Assembly: GCF_009996735.1 (NCBI RefSeq)
Contig: NZ_JAACYI010000004.1
Coordinates: 62,001-126,000 of the forward strand
Source: Cellulomonas sp. APG4
GTDB taxonomy: Bacteria; Actinomycetota; Actinomycetes; Actinomycetales; Cellulomonadaceae
Length of the DNA: 64,000 nucleotides
Direction: 5' to 3'
Shown: piece by piece, positions 38,937 through 48,702 of the stretch
Layout of the letters: every line of letters starts with the position of its first letter
How positions within the stretch are numbered: the stretch's first letter is position 1
The notes under the pieces: generated by a model
The model's database searches: none
What the model was told of the DNA's origin: nothing
What the model saw: only the letters and a program-made list of their open reading frames with translations
Position numbers and translations under genes: made by a program

Positions 38937-39979
38937 TCCGCGCGGCCCTCGCGCCAGTAGCCCATGAACGCGACCGAGCGGCGGTCGATGCCCAGGTCGC
39001 GCACCAGGAAGCGGCGCATCTCCTTGACCACGCCGGCCTCACCCGCGATCCACGCGTAGACACCGCCGTCGGCCGCGGGCTCCGCGGGCACGTCCCAGAG
39101 CGTCACGGCGTCGACGTCGACCTCGTCGAGCTCAGCCACCTCGGCGTCGTGCTCGGCGACCAGGCGAGCGGCACCCCCGCGCACGGCGGCGGCGAGCAGC
39201 AGGCCGTGCGGCACGTCGATGCGGGGACGCACGCCCTCGTCGCCGGCCGCGGCGCCGCCCTGGCGCGGGAGCCAGTGCACCTCGACGCCCTCGGGGGCCC
39301 GGATGTCGAGCCTGTCGTGCGCGGTGGGCACCTCGAGGTAGGCGTGGCCGCGGGCCTCGCGCGGCAGGGCCTCGAGGATCGAGCAGATCGCGGGCACCGC
39401 GGTCTCGTCGCCGGCGAGCAGGAAGGTCGACGCCTCGGCGGGCGGACGCCACTCGAGGCCCACGGGCGGGCCGTCGAAGTCCGCATCCGGGCCGAGCAGC
39501 ACGATCGGGTCGCCCTTGCGGGCGGCAGCGCACCAGCGCACCGCGGGGCCGGCCTGCGCCTGGCACGCGCAGCCGAGGAGCTCGGCGAGGCCGCAGCCGC
39601 GCGTCGTGACCTTGCCCGGGGTGACGCCGTGCAGCACGACGTCGACGTCCACCTCGCGCTGCGCGGGCCGCACGGCACGCACGGTGTAGGTGCGCAGCGG
39701 CTCACGCTCGGCGTCGGGCTTGGCCCGCCAGCCGGTGAACCAGTCGTCGCGCGTGAACTCCTGGGTGTCGATCCGTGCACCGCACGCGGCCGGCAGCACG
39801 AGCTTGACGCGCTGGTCGAGGCCGGCGGTGCCGAACCGGTCGAGCTCAGGACCCGTGAAGGTCATCCGCAGGAAGCTCGGGCTCAGGCGGCGCGTGCGCA
39901 GCACCTCGACCTCGAACGCCCGGTAGGACGACGACGACCGTCGCGGCGCAGCGGTCTGCACGTCGGACTGCACGGTCAC
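38930..39979 (-). CDS. Siderophore-interacting protein (FAD-type ferric reductase)
   Basis: A 349-residue cytoplasmic protein that reduces or releases iron from siderophores. The FAD-binding barrel has RTYTVRAVR near 97, and the NAD(P)H-like domain has FLLAGDETAVPAICSILEAL near 190 and VYAWIAGEAGVVKEMRRFLV near the C-terminus. Between them lies an insertion with a cysteine cluster (GCGLAELLGCACQAQAG, Cys near 127, 135, 137 and 148) not usual in this family. GAGGAG precedes the GTG start. An iron box overlaps the promoter. Confidence 0.92.
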   Translation of the reverse strand: MTVQSDVQTAAPRRSSSSYRAFEVEVLRTRRLSPSFLRMTFTGPELDRFGTAGLDQRVKLVLPAACGARIDTQEFTRDDWFTGWRAKPDAEREPLRTYTVRAVRPAQREVDVDVVLHGVTPGKVTTRGCGLAELLGCACQAQAGPAVRWCAAARKGDPIVLLGPDADFDGPPVGLEWRPPAEASTFLLAGDETAVPAICSILEALPREARGHAYLEVPTAHDRLDIRAPEGVEVHWLPRQGGAAAGDEGVRPRIDVPHGLLLAAAVRGGAARLVAEHDAEVAELDEVDVDAVTLWDVPAEPAADGGVYAWIAGEAGVVKEMRRFLVRDLGIDRRSVAFMGYWREGRAEC

Positions 39980-40009
39980 ACGAGCTCCTCAGGTCGGGTC
40001 GCCTCGAGT

Positions 40010-40028
40010 AAAGCATAGGCTCACCTAA
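40010..40028. promoter_or_regulatory. IdeR/DmdR-type iron box
   Basis: AAAGCATAGGCTCACCTAA matches 14 of 19 bases of the consensus TTAGGTTAGGCTAACCTAA. It overlaps the minus-strand -10 candidate TATGCT (40012-40017) of the siderophore-interacting gene, so iron-loaded repressor should silence it. Confidence 0.75.
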
Positions 40029-40072
40029 CTGAGGGACCCCTCACCAGCACCCGGACGGTGTGACGTGGGCCA

Positions 40073-40100
40073 CGCCGCCGGCCACCCCGGCAAGGCGGCG
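40073..40100. terminator. Terminator of the purDC operon
   Basis: CGCCGCC (40073-40079) and GGCGGCG (40094-40100) are perfect reverse complements, with inner GCC/GGC pairing. It lies 2 bases past the purC stop on the minus strand. Confidence 0.65.
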
Positions 40101-40102
40101 CA

Positions 40103-41029
40103 TCACACCCCGAGCGAGCTCCCCGTCAGACGCTCGTAAGCCTCGAGATACCTCGCCCGCGTGCGCTCGACCACGTCGTCGGGCAGCGGCGGGGGCGGCG
40201 CGTCCGAGGCGCGGTCCCAGCCCGAGGCCGACGACGTGAGCCAGTCGCGCACGTACTGCTTGTCGAAGCTCGGCTGCGCGCGCCCCGGCTCCCAGGCGTC
40301 GGCGGGCCAGAACCGCGACGAGTCGGGCGTGAGCACCTCGTCCCCGAGCACCACGGCACCGGTGTGCGGGCCCTCGAGCGCCCGGCCGAACTCGAGCTTG
40401 GTGTCGGCCAGGATCACGCCGCGCCCGCGCGCGATGCCCTCCGCACGCGCGTAGACCGCGAGGGTCAGGTCACGCAGCAGCGTCGCGTCGGCCTCGCCCA
40501 CGCGCCCGACGACGGCCTCGAACGGCACGTTCTCGTCGTGCTCGCCGACGGCGGCCTTGGTGGCCGGCGTGAAGATCGGCTCGGGCAGGCGCGAGCCGTC
40601 CACCAGCCCGGGAGGCAGGGCGATGCCCGTGACGCGGCCGTCGGTGCGGTACTCCACGAGCCCGGAGCCGGTGAGGTAGCCGCGGGCCACGCACTCGACC
40701 GGGAACATCGTGAGCCGTCGGCAGACCATCGCGCGCCCGGCCACGGCCGCCGGCACGCCGGCCTCCCCCGGTTCGGCCGTCACCACGTGGTTGGGCACCA
40801 GGTCCGCGAGCTGGTCGAACCACCACAGGCTCAGCGCCGTGAGCACCGCGCCCTTGTCCGGGATGGGCGTCGCGAGCACGTGGTCGTACGCGCTGATCCG
40901 GTCGCTCGCGACCACCAGCACCACGTCACCGTGCGCTACCGCGGCCGCCGAGCCGGGCTCGGGCACGTAGAGGTCACGCACCTTGCCCGCGTAGACGTGG
41001 CTCCACCCGGGGAGCGCCGGCGCGGTCAC
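40103..41029 (-). CDS. purC: SAICAR synthase
   Basis: A 308-residue enzyme that joins aspartate to CAIR in purine synthesis. Seen: HVYAGKVRDLYVPEPG, LVVASDRISAYDHVLATPIPDKG, the MVCRRLTMFPVECVARGYLTGSG segment, and DTKLEFGR with the LGDEVLTPDSSRFWP motif. The length fits the eukaryote/actinobacterial-type enzyme. The GTG start overlaps the purD stop by 4 bases. Confidence 0.97.
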   Translation of the reverse strand: MTAPALPGWSHVYAGKVRDLYVPEPGSAAAVAHGDVVLVVASDRISAYDHVLATPIPDKGAVLTALSLWWFDQLADLVPNHVVTAEPGEAGVPAAVAGRAMVCRRLTMFPVECVARGYLTGSGLVEYRTDGRVTGIALPPGLVDGSRLPEPIFTPATKAAVGEHDENVPFEAVVGRVGEADATLLRDLTLAVYARAEGIARGRGVILADTKLEFGRALEGPHTGAVVLGDEVLTPDSSRFWPADAWEPGRAQPSFDKQYVRDWLTSSASGWDRASDAPPPPLPDDVVERTRARYLEAYERLTGSSLGV

Positions 41030-42357
41030 AGCCCGCTCGAGATCAGCGCGTCGGGGTCGTCCGCGTCGTCGTCGACCTCGGGCCCGTCGGGTGCGGTCAC
41101 GCGGCCCTCGGCCGCCGCGAGCGCGATGTCGCCGCGGTGGTGCGAGCCCCGCAGGTCGATCCGCTCGACGCCCTCGTAGGCCGTGGCCCGCGCCGCCGCG
41201 AGGTTCGCCCCCACGCCGACGACCGACAGCACGCGCCCACCCGCGGACACCACACCGCCGTCGGACGCGGCCGTGCCCGCGTGCAGCACGTGCACGCCCG
41301 GCACCTCAGCGGCCTCTGCGAGGCCGTCCACCGGGTCGCCCGCGCGCACCGAGCCCGGGTAGCCGTGCGCCGCGACCACCACGGTCACCGCGGCCTCGTC
41401 GCGCCAGTGCAGGTCTGCCGCATCCGCCAGGTGCCCGGTCGCGGCCGCGTGCAGCAGCTCGGCGAGCGGCGTCGCGAGGCGTGCGAGCACCACCTGGGTC
41501 TCCGGGTCGCCGAAGCGCGCGTTGAACTCGACCACGCGCAGCCCGCGGCTCGTGAGCGCGAGCCCGCAGTACAGGACGCCCGCGAACGGCGTGCCGCGGC
41601 GCTGCATCTCGGCGATCGTGGGCCGCGCCACGCGCCCCAGGACCTCGTCGACCAGCCCGTGCGGTGCCCAGGGCAGCGGCGAGTACGCGCCCATACCGCC
41701 CGTGTTGGGGCCCTCGTCGCCGTCGAGGGCCCGCTTGAAGTCCTGCGCGGGGGCGAGGGCCACCACGTCGGTGCCGTCGGCGAGGCAGAACAACGAGACC
41801 TCGGGACCGTCGAGGAACTCCTCGACCACGACGGCGGCTCCCGGCCGGCCCTCGAGGCACGTGCGGGCGTGCGCGAGGGCGGCGTCGCGGTCGGACGTGA
41901 CCACCACGCCCTTGCCCGCGGCGAGGCCGTCGTCCTTGACCACGTGGGGCGCGCCGAACGCGTCGAGCGCGGCCGCGACCTCGTCGAGGGTGGTGCACAC
42001 GTGCGCCATCGCGGTGGGCACCCCGGCGGCGGCCATGACCTCCTTGGCGAAGGCCTTCGAGCCCTCGAGCCGCGCGGCCTCGGCGCTCGGGCCGAAGCAC
42101 GCGATCCCCACGTCGCGCACCGCGTCGGCGACGCCCGCGACCAGCGGGGCCTCAGGGCCCACGACCACCAGCTCGGCCTCGAGCCGGGTCGCGAGGCCCG
42201 CGACCGCTGCGCCGTCGAGCGGGTCCACCTCGTGCAGCGTGGCCTGCGCGGCGATGCCCGGATTGCCCGGGGCCGCGTGCAGCTCGTGCTCACCCGCCGC
42301 GAGGCTGTGGACGATGGCGTGCTCGCGCGCGCCGGAACCGATGACGAGGATCCTCAC
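41026..42357 (-). CDS. purD: Phosphoribosylamine-glycine ligase
   Basis: A 443-residue ATP-grasp enzyme for the second purine step. Seen: RILVIGSGAREHAIVHSL at the N-terminus, GLAAGKGVVVTSDRDAA, DEGPNTGGMGAYSPLPW, and VVEFNARFGDPETQVVL. The C-terminal part after about 425 (PDGPEVDDDADDPDALISSGL) is an acidic tail beyond the usual end. The GTG start lies 8 bases after minus-strand TAGGCT. The purD-purC overlap shows one operon. Confidence 0.97.
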   Translation of the reverse strand: MRILVIGSGAREHAIVHSLAAGEHELHAAPGNPGIAAQATLHEVDPLDGAAVAGLATRLEAELVVVGPEAPLVAGVADAVRDVGIACFGPSAEAARLEGSKAFAKEVMAAAGVPTAMAHVCTTLDEVAAALDAFGAPHVVKDDGLAAGKGVVVTSDRDAALAHARTCLEGRPGAAVVVEEFLDGPEVSLFCLADGTDVVALAPAQDFKRALDGDEGPNTGGMGAYSPLPWAPHGLVDEVLGRVARPTIAEMQRRGTPFAGVLYCGLALTSRGLRVVEFNARFGDPETQVVLARLATPLAELLHAAATGHLADAADLHWRDEAAVTVVVAAHGYPGSVRAGDPVDGLAEAAEVPGVHVLHAGTAASDGGVVSAGGRVLSVVGVGANLAAARATAYEGVERIDLRGSHHRGDIALAAAEGRVTAPDGPEVDDDADDPDALISSGL

Positions 42358-42415
42358 GGGCCGCCAGCCTACTGACCGACCCCGCCCGGCGGAGCCCCGT
42401 CCCGCGGACCGGCGC

Positions 42416-43834
<1,419 letters not shown>

Positions 43835-44245
43835 TCAGCGCAGCGCGGCGACCTCGTCCGCACTCGTCCCGCAGTCGACCAGGAACGTGCGGCAGCGCTC
43901 GGCCTCGTCGTCCTCGCCGATCGCGGCCGCGGCCTCGGCGAGCGCGAGGAGCGCCCGCAGGAACCCCTGGTTCGGCCCGTGCCCGACCGGCACCGCGCCG
44001 CGCCCGCGCCAGCCGGCCCGCCGCAGGGCGTCGAGGCCACGGTGGTAGCCGGTCCGCGCGTAGGCGTACGCGGCCACGGGCTCGTCGGTGGCCAGGGCCC
44101 CCTCGGCCAGGACGGCCCAGGCGAGGGACGACGTCGGCGTGCGCGCCGCGGCCTCGTCCGCCCTCACCCCCGACTCGAGGTCGCCCCGCACGCGGGCGTC
44201 GACGTCGGGCAGGTGCGTGGGCTCGGGGGCGAGGAGGTCGTCCAT
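43835..44245 (-). CDS. DUF3151 family protein
   Basis: A 136-residue soluble helical protein typical of actinobacteria. The family pattern is seen: LLAPEPTHLPDV, a middle SSLAWAVLAEGALATDEPVAAYAYARTGYHRGLDALRRAGWRG and PVGHGPNQGFLRALLALAEAA, ending in a helix pair. It sounds like a TPR-type repeat fold. It stands beside purA and close to fba, a neighbourhood I recall from mycobacteria. The ATG lies 6 bases after minus-strand CACGAT (leaderless candidate). Function unknown. Confidence 0.82.
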   Translation of the reverse strand: MDDLLAPEPTHLPDVDARVRGDLESGVRADEAAARTPTSSLAWAVLAEGALATDEPVAAYAYARTGYHRGLDALRRAGWRGRGAVPVGHGPNQGFLRALLALAEAAAAIGEDDEAERCRTFLVDCGTSADEVAALR

Positions 44246-44290
44246 GCGCCCATCGTGCCCCACGGCCACCGGCTGGTCGCGACGGTCCGC

Positions 44291-44311
44291 CGTCGGTATG
44301 GTCGACCGACG
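44291..44311. promoter_or_regulatory. Inverted repeat over the STAS gene -10
   Basis: CGTCGGT-ATGGTCG-ACCGACG, perfect 7-bp arms. It overlaps TATGGT (44297-44302), the best -10 for the STAS gene at 44347. An operator is inferred. Confidence 0.45.
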
Positions 44312-44346
44312 CGCTGAAACCCCTGGAGCGCACGGAGAGCCATCCC

Positions 44347-44682
44347 ATGATCGAGATCGCCACCTCGGCCGCCACCGCGAGCCTGGTGATCACCGGTGAC
44401 CTCGACCTCGCCGAGCGCGAGCAGTTCCCGGAGATCGCCGCACGCGTCACCGGCCTGCGCCGCCAGCTGCTGGTGATCGACATGTGTGGCGTCACCTTCA
44501 TGGACTCGACCGGCGCCGCCTTCCTCATCTCCCTCGCGGACTCGGCACGGCGTCGCGGTGGCGCGACGGTGCTGCGCGGGATCGACGAGCGCGAGCTCTT
44601 CGTGCTCGAGGTGTGCGGTGCGCTCGACCTGTTCCGGATCGACGAGGAGCACGCCTGCCCCGTCGAGCGCGCACCGGCCTGA
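44347..44682 (+). CDS. STAS-domain anti-sigma factor antagonist
   Basis: A 111-residue SpoIIAA/RsbV-like protein: a single STAS domain with VITGDLDLAEREQFPEI, LVIDMCGVTFMDSTGAAFLI (the DSTG phosphorylation loop near residues 53-56), and VLEVCGALDLFRI. When unphosphorylated such proteins bind an anti-sigma kinase and free the sigma factor. It is convergent with the PP2C/HATPase gene, which carries both the likely phosphatase and the likely kinase. It starts 38 bases after a TATGGT-controlled start of transcription, with GGAGAG nearby. Confidence 0.88.
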   Translation: MIEIATSAATASLVITGDLDLAEREQFPEIAARVTGLRRQLLVIDMCGVTFMDSTGAAFLISLADSARRRGGATVLRGIDERELFVLEVCGALDLFRIDEEHACPVERAPA

Positions 44683-44697
44683 CCTGGCGCCCGCGGC

Positions 44698-46812
44698 TCA
44701 GCGGTCCCGGGCCGCGCTGATCGGCTGGGGTCGCACGCGCGCCCACACCAGCTTGCCGCTGCCCGCGGGGCGCCAGCCCCACTCGCCGAGCCGCTCCACG
44801 ATCCGCATGCCGTAGCCGCCCACCCGCCCGGGGTGGCCGTCCGTCGTGACCGGCGGCACGGGGTTGGAGTCCTCGACCTCGATGCGCAGGCCCTCACCCG
44901 TGTCGAACAGACGCAGCACCACGTGACCCCACCCGTGCATGACCGCGTTGGCGACCATCTCCGAGACCACGAGCTCGGCCGACTGCGCACCGGGGATGCC
45001 CCACGTCTCGCACGTGCGCACGACGGCGTGCCGGGCACGGGCGATCGACCCGGGCTCGCTCGGCAGCGACCAGCGCCTGCGGCGCGGCGACGTGAGCGAG
45101 CGCGGGTCGGCCTGCGGATCGGGCACCCGGACGACGACCACGGCGACGTCGTCCTCGGGCTGGTCCGCGAGTCGCAGCAGCAGCTCCTCGCCCACACCGG
45201 CGGCGTCCTGCGTGCCCACGTCGCGCGCCACGGCCTCGAGGGCCGCGATGCCTTCACGCAGGCCGCGGTCGCGCCGTTCGATCAGCCCGTCCGTGTACAG
45301 GACGAGCAGGTCCCCGGGCTCGAGCAGGTGGGTGCCGGTGGCCCGGCCCGCCTCGCCCCCACCGAAGCCGACCATCGGCCCCGCGCCGCCGTCGAGGCGC
45401 GTGACCTCCCGGCCGCGCGCGACGACGGGCGGCAGGTGCCCCGCGCGCGAGTAGCGCAGCAGCCACCGCTCGGCCCGTCGCTCGAGGGTCGCGAGCACGA
45501 GGCTCGCGGAGCGCGGCACGCGCATGCCCGCCACGAGCTGGTCCACACGGTTCAGCACGTCACCCGGGTCGGCCGGGTCGTGCGCGTAGGCCCGCACCAC
45601 CGAGCGCAGCTGGCCCATCGCGGCGGCGGCCTCGACGTCGTGCCCGACGACGTCCCCGATCACGAGCGCGACCAGGTCGTCCTGGACCTGGAGCACGTCG
45701 AACCAGTCCCCGCCCACCTGGGCGTGGCCCGCGCTCGGGGCGTAGTAGCTCCACACGTCGAGGTCGTGCACGTGCGCCTGCTCCGGGAGCATCGCGCGCT
45801 GGAGGGTCTCGGCGAGGCGGTGCTCTCGCGCGTACAGCCGCACGTTGTCCGCAGCCATGCCGACGCGTCGGACCACCAGGTGCAGCACGGTGCGGTCGTG
45901 CTCGTCGAGCTCGGCCGCACCGCCCGGGCCGTGGGGCACCGTCACCAGCACACCCAGGTTGCGGCTGCGGCCCGGCACGGCGTGCACCAGCACGGGGTAC
46001 GGCGGGGTGCCGCCGCGGCGCACCTGGGTCACGACCGCGCAGGTCGCGGGGCCCAGCGCGTCCGCGCGCGGGTCGATCTCGACGGGTCCCTCGACACGAC
46101 CCGCGAGCAGGTCGGCCACCGGGTCGGGACCGGCGGGCTCGGGCCGGCGCCCCGCACGGTGCGCCGCCTCACGCCGCTGCTCGGCCCCCGACTCGTGGTG
46201 CACGCCGATGCCCTCGGCCGCGCGCAGCCCACCGTCGTCCAGGAGGAACCCGGCCCACGCGACAACCTCGGGGCACAGCAGACGCGCGATCTCGCGCAGC
46301 AGCGTGGGGTTGTCGACGTCCGAGAGCAGCTCGGAGACCTGGGCCACGAGCTGGAGGCCGTTGCGCACGCGCCGCTCGACGGCGATCGACCTGCGCTGCT
46401 GGTCGTCGCGTCGCACCTGCGCGGTGACGTCCACCTGCACGCCCACCCACTGGACGACCCCGCCCGCGGCGTCCCGCACGGGTGTGATCGTCACCTGGTT
46501 CCAGAAGGTGGTGCCGTCCTTGCGGTAGTTCAGCAGCGTCACGGTCGCCCCACGGCGCTCGCGCACCGCGCGGCCCAGCTCGGCCGAGGCCGCCGGGTCC
46601 GTGCCGGGCCCGTGGAGGACGTCGGGGTTGCGGCCGCGCACCTCGTCGAGCGTCCAGCCGGTGGTGCGCACGAACGCGTCGTTGACCCACATGATCGGGC
46701 CACCGGGTGCGGCGTCGGTGATGACGAACGACACGTCGGTCGCCTGGAGCGCGCGGTTGCGCACCTCGACCAACGACGCGCGGGAGGGCGGCACGGGACG
46801 GGAGTTGACCAC
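44698..46812 (-). CDS. PAS-SpoIIE phosphatase-HATPase fusion
   Basis: A 704-residue cytoplasmic regulator. Domains in order: PAS (about 20-135, with NYRKDGTTFWNQVTITPV, a LOV-like pattern without the GRNCRFLQ loop), a GAF-like middle (about 165-320), a PP2C/SpoIIE phosphatase (about 340-570; GGDWFDVL near 369, LVALVIGDVVGHDVEAA and LVLYTDGLIERRDR hold the metal Asp residues), and a C-terminal serine-kinase HATPase (about 580-700; SEMVANAVMHG near 622, IEVEDSNPVPP, GGYGMRIVERLG near 665). It probably dephosphorylates and phosphorylates STAS proteins such as the two flanking ones. I chose the third GTG, 6 bases after GGAG. Confidence 0.9.
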   Translation of the reverse strand: MVNSRPVPPSRASLVEVRNRALQATDVSFVITDAAPGGPIMWVNDAFVRTTGWTLDEVRGRNPDVLHGPGTDPAASAELGRAVRERRGATVTLLNYRKDGTTFWNQVTITPVRDAAGGVVQWVGVQVDVTAQVRRDDQQRRSIAVERRVRNGLQLVAQVSELLSDVDNPTLLREIARLLCPEVVAWAGFLLDDGGLRAAEGIGVHHESGAEQRREAAHRAGRRPEPAGPDPVADLLAGRVEGPVEIDPRADALGPATCAVVTQVRRGGTPPYPVLVHAVPGRSRNLGVLVTVPHGPGGAAELDEHDRTVLHLVVRRVGMAADNVRLYAREHRLAETLQRAMLPEQAHVHDLDVWSYYAPSAGHAQVGGDWFDVLQVQDDLVALVIGDVVGHDVEAAAAMGQLRSVVRAYAHDPADPGDVLNRVDQLVAGMRVPRSASLVLATLERRAERWLLRYSRAGHLPPVVARGREVTRLDGGAGPMVGFGGGEAGRATGTHLLEPGDLLVLYTDGLIERRDRGLREGIAALEAVARDVGTQDAAGVGEELLLRLADQPEDDVAVVVVRVPDPQADPRSLTSPRRRRWSLPSEPGSIARARHAVVRTCETWGIPGAQSAELVVSEMVANAVMHGWGHVVLRLFDTGEGLRIEVEDSNPVPPVTTDGHPGRVGGYGMRIVERLGEWGWRPAGSGKLVWARVRPQPISAARDR

Positions 46813-46933
46813 CACCACCTCCGATCGTCTAGCGTTCAGCACACACGAGAGCCCGCGGGACGTCGCCTTTGATGCCGCTCCCCGGGACGCCACCACCGTG
46901 GTGGGCTCGGGCGACGCAGGCGAGGGGAGTGTC

Positions 46934-47440
46934 GTGCAGGACGGTAACAGCCGGACCCCCCACGGGCCCATGGACGGTGACGACCTGATCGAGGTCCACG
47001 AGGACACCCCGCGCGCCCCCGCGGCCAGCAGCGGACGCGGCTCGGAGCCGGGCAGCGTCCACGTGATCGTCCACCCCGAGCGCACCCAGGTGGTGCTCGT
47101 CGGCGAGGTCGACGCCGACCTCGCGGCAGACCTCCAGGAGGCGACCTCCGACGCCGAGGGCACCGGCCTGCCGATCGAGATCGACGCCGGCCAGGTCACG
47201 TTCATGGACTCGTCCGGCATCGCGTTCCTCGCGCGCATCGCCACCCGCAGCGCGCACCCGGTGCGCATCCGCAACGCACCCGAGACGGTCCGGTTCCTGC
47301 TCGAGGTCACGCGCATCGGCGAGCTCCTCGAGGTGGTCGAGGACGGGGACGACGACGCCGAGTCCGTGGACCACGGCCTGCCGACCATCGGCCTCGCCGA
47401 CCGCTCGCGCCGGGGCCCCGAGCCCGACGGCGTGGCCTGA
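46934..47440 (+). CDS. STAS-domain anti-sigma factor antagonist
   Basis: A 168-residue protein: a 40-residue flexible, acidic/Ser-rich N-terminus, one STAS domain with VVLVGEVDADLAADLQEA, VTFMDSSGIAFLARIA (DSSG near 92-95) and VRFLLEVTRIGELLEV, then an acidic and basic tail. It is divergent from the PAS/SpoIIE/HATPase gene, sharing 121 bases of upstream DNA. I chose the GTG at 46934 because GGGGAG precedes it; an ATG at 46970 is the alternative. A terminator follows at 47460. Confidence 0.85.
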   Translation: MQDGNSRTPHGPMDGDDLIEVHEDTPRAPAASSGRGSEPGSVHVIVHPERTQVVLVGEVDADLAADLQEATSDAEGTGLPIEIDAGQVTFMDSSGIAFLARIATRSAHPVRIRNAPETVRFLLEVTRIGELLEVVEDGDDDAESVDHGLPTIGLADRSRRGPEPDGVA

Positions 47441-47459
47441 GCCGCACCCCTCACGAACG

Positions 47460-47499
47460 ACGACGGCGCCGTCACCCTCGCGGGTGGCGGCGCCGTCGT
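47460..47499. terminator. Strong two-way terminator
   Basis: An 18-bp stem (one G-T pair) with loop TCGC: the 11-base perfect arms ACGACGGCGCC (47460-47470) and GGCGCCGTCGT (47489-47499) extend inward by GTCACCC/GGGTGGC. It lies between the convergent STAS gene and fba. Confidence 0.8.
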
Positions 47500-47516
47500 G
47501 GTGGTGACGCGGTGCG

Positions 47517-48539
47517 TCAGCCGAGCTTGTGCCCCGCCGAGCGGAGCTGCTGGCACGCCTCGGCGATGCGCTGGGCCATGCCGGCCTCGGCCAGCTTGCC
47601 CCAGGCGCGCGGGTCGTACGTCTTCTTGTTGCCGACCTCGCCGTCGATCTTGAGCACGCCGTCGTAGTTGGTGAACATGTGGCCCACCACGGGACGCGTG
47701 AAGGCGTACTGGGTGTCCGTGTCGATGTTCATCTTGATCACGCCGTTGTCGACGGCCTCGGCGATCTCGGCCTCGGTCGAGCCCGAGCCACCGTGGAAGA
47801 CCAGGTCGAACGGGTTGGTCTTGCCGACCTTGGCGCCCACCGCGTCCTGGATCTCCTTGAGGATCGCGGGACGGAGCTTGACCGCACCCGGCTTGTAGAC
47901 GCCGTGCACGTTGCCGAAGGTCAGGGCCGTGAGGTAGCGACCCTTCTCGCCCGTGCCGAGCGCCTCGACCGTCGCGAGGCCGTCCTCGACCGTGGTGTAC
48001 AGCTTGTCGTTGATCGCGGCCTCGTGGCCGTCCTCCTCGCCGCCCACGACGCCCACCTCGATCTCGAGGATGGTGCGCGCCGCGGCCGAGAGCTCGAGCA
48101 GCTCCGCCGCGATGACCAGGTTCTCGTCCAGCGGGATGTCCGAGCCGTCGAACATGTGCGACTGGAAGGTGGGCAGCTTGCCCGCCTTGACCTGCTCGGC
48201 CTCGATGGCCAGCAGCGGACGCACCCACGAGTCGAGGTTCTTCTTGGTGCAGTGGTCCGTGTGCAGGGCCACCGTCACGGGGTAGTTCTTGGCGACCTCG
48301 GCCGCGTAGGCGGCGAGGGCGAGCGAGCCCGCGACGCGGTCCTTGATCGTGGCGCCAGACGCGTACTCCGCGCCGCCCACCGAGACCTGGATGATGCCGT
48401 CCGACTCGGCCTCGGCGAAGCCCTGCAGCGCGGCCGTGAGGGTCTGCGACGACGTGACGTTGACGGCCGGGTAGGCGAACTTGCCGTCCCGCGCGCGGTC
48501 GATCATCTCGTTGTAGACCTCGGGCGTGGCGATGGCCAT
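47517..48539 (-). CDS. fba: Class II fructose-bisphosphate aldolase
   Basis: A 340-residue zinc aldolase of glycolysis/gluconeogenesis (E. coli FbaA type). Seen: FAYPAVNVTSSQTLTAALQG, the zinc and catalytic VALHTDHCTKKNLDSWV, EIEVGVVGGEEDG, TFGNVHGVYKPG, LVFHGGSGSTEAEI and VIKMNIDTDTQYAFT. AGGAGTCTTC precedes the ATG at 48539; a further upstream in-frame ATG lacks a ribosome site. The 163 bases upstream hold the promoter. Confidence 0.97.
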   Translation of the reverse strand: MAIATPEVYNEMIDRARDGKFAYPAVNVTSSQTLTAALQGFAEAESDGIIQVSVGGAEYASGATIKDRVAGSLALAAYAAEVAKNYPVTVALHTDHCTKKNLDSWVRPLLAIEAEQVKAGKLPTFQSHMFDGSDIPLDENLVIAAELLELSAAARTILEIEVGVVGGEEDGHEAAINDKLYTTVEDGLATVEALGTGEKGRYLTALTFGNVHGVYKPGAVKLRPAILKEIQDAVGAKVGKTNPFDLVFHGGSGSTEAEIAEAVDNGVIKMNIDTDTQYAFTRPVVGHMFTNYDGVLKIDGEVGNKKTYDPRAWGKLAEAGMAQRIAEACQQLRSAGHKLG

Positions 48540-48702
48540 GAAGACTCCTGCACTCTGGAGGGGGTGGTCTTTTCCCGCCAATGGTGGCACGGATCGCGGA
48601 GCAGGTGGCCGGGACCTCCGGGACCCGGACGGGGTGCCCGCGGAGTGCTAGGCGCACCGACCCGGCCGGTCGGCTGCCGGTCACGTCGCGGTCAGGCACG
48701 GG
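48540..48702. other. Intergenic between fba and trmH-like gene
   Basis: The 163-base gap holds the fba promoter (no clear -10 seen) and a hairpin CCGACC-CGGCC-GGTCGG at 48657-48673 that may end the upstream transcript. Confidence 0.4.
48657..48673. terminator. Hairpin after the methylase gene
   Basis: CCGACC and GGTCGG flank CGGCC. It lies 30 bases past the stop of the minus-strand methylase gene, the last of the ABC export operon. Confidence 0.4.

Noticed and set aside
40055-40075. TGTGA-CGTGGG-CCACG as a third CRP-like site
   Set aside because: The right half has CCAC instead of TCAC and it overlaps the purC terminator, so I do not count it.
48605-48625. Direct GGGACC repeats that resemble the DosR-like core
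   Set aside because: They are in direct, not inverted, orientation and do not form the GGGAC-N4-GTCCC pattern.
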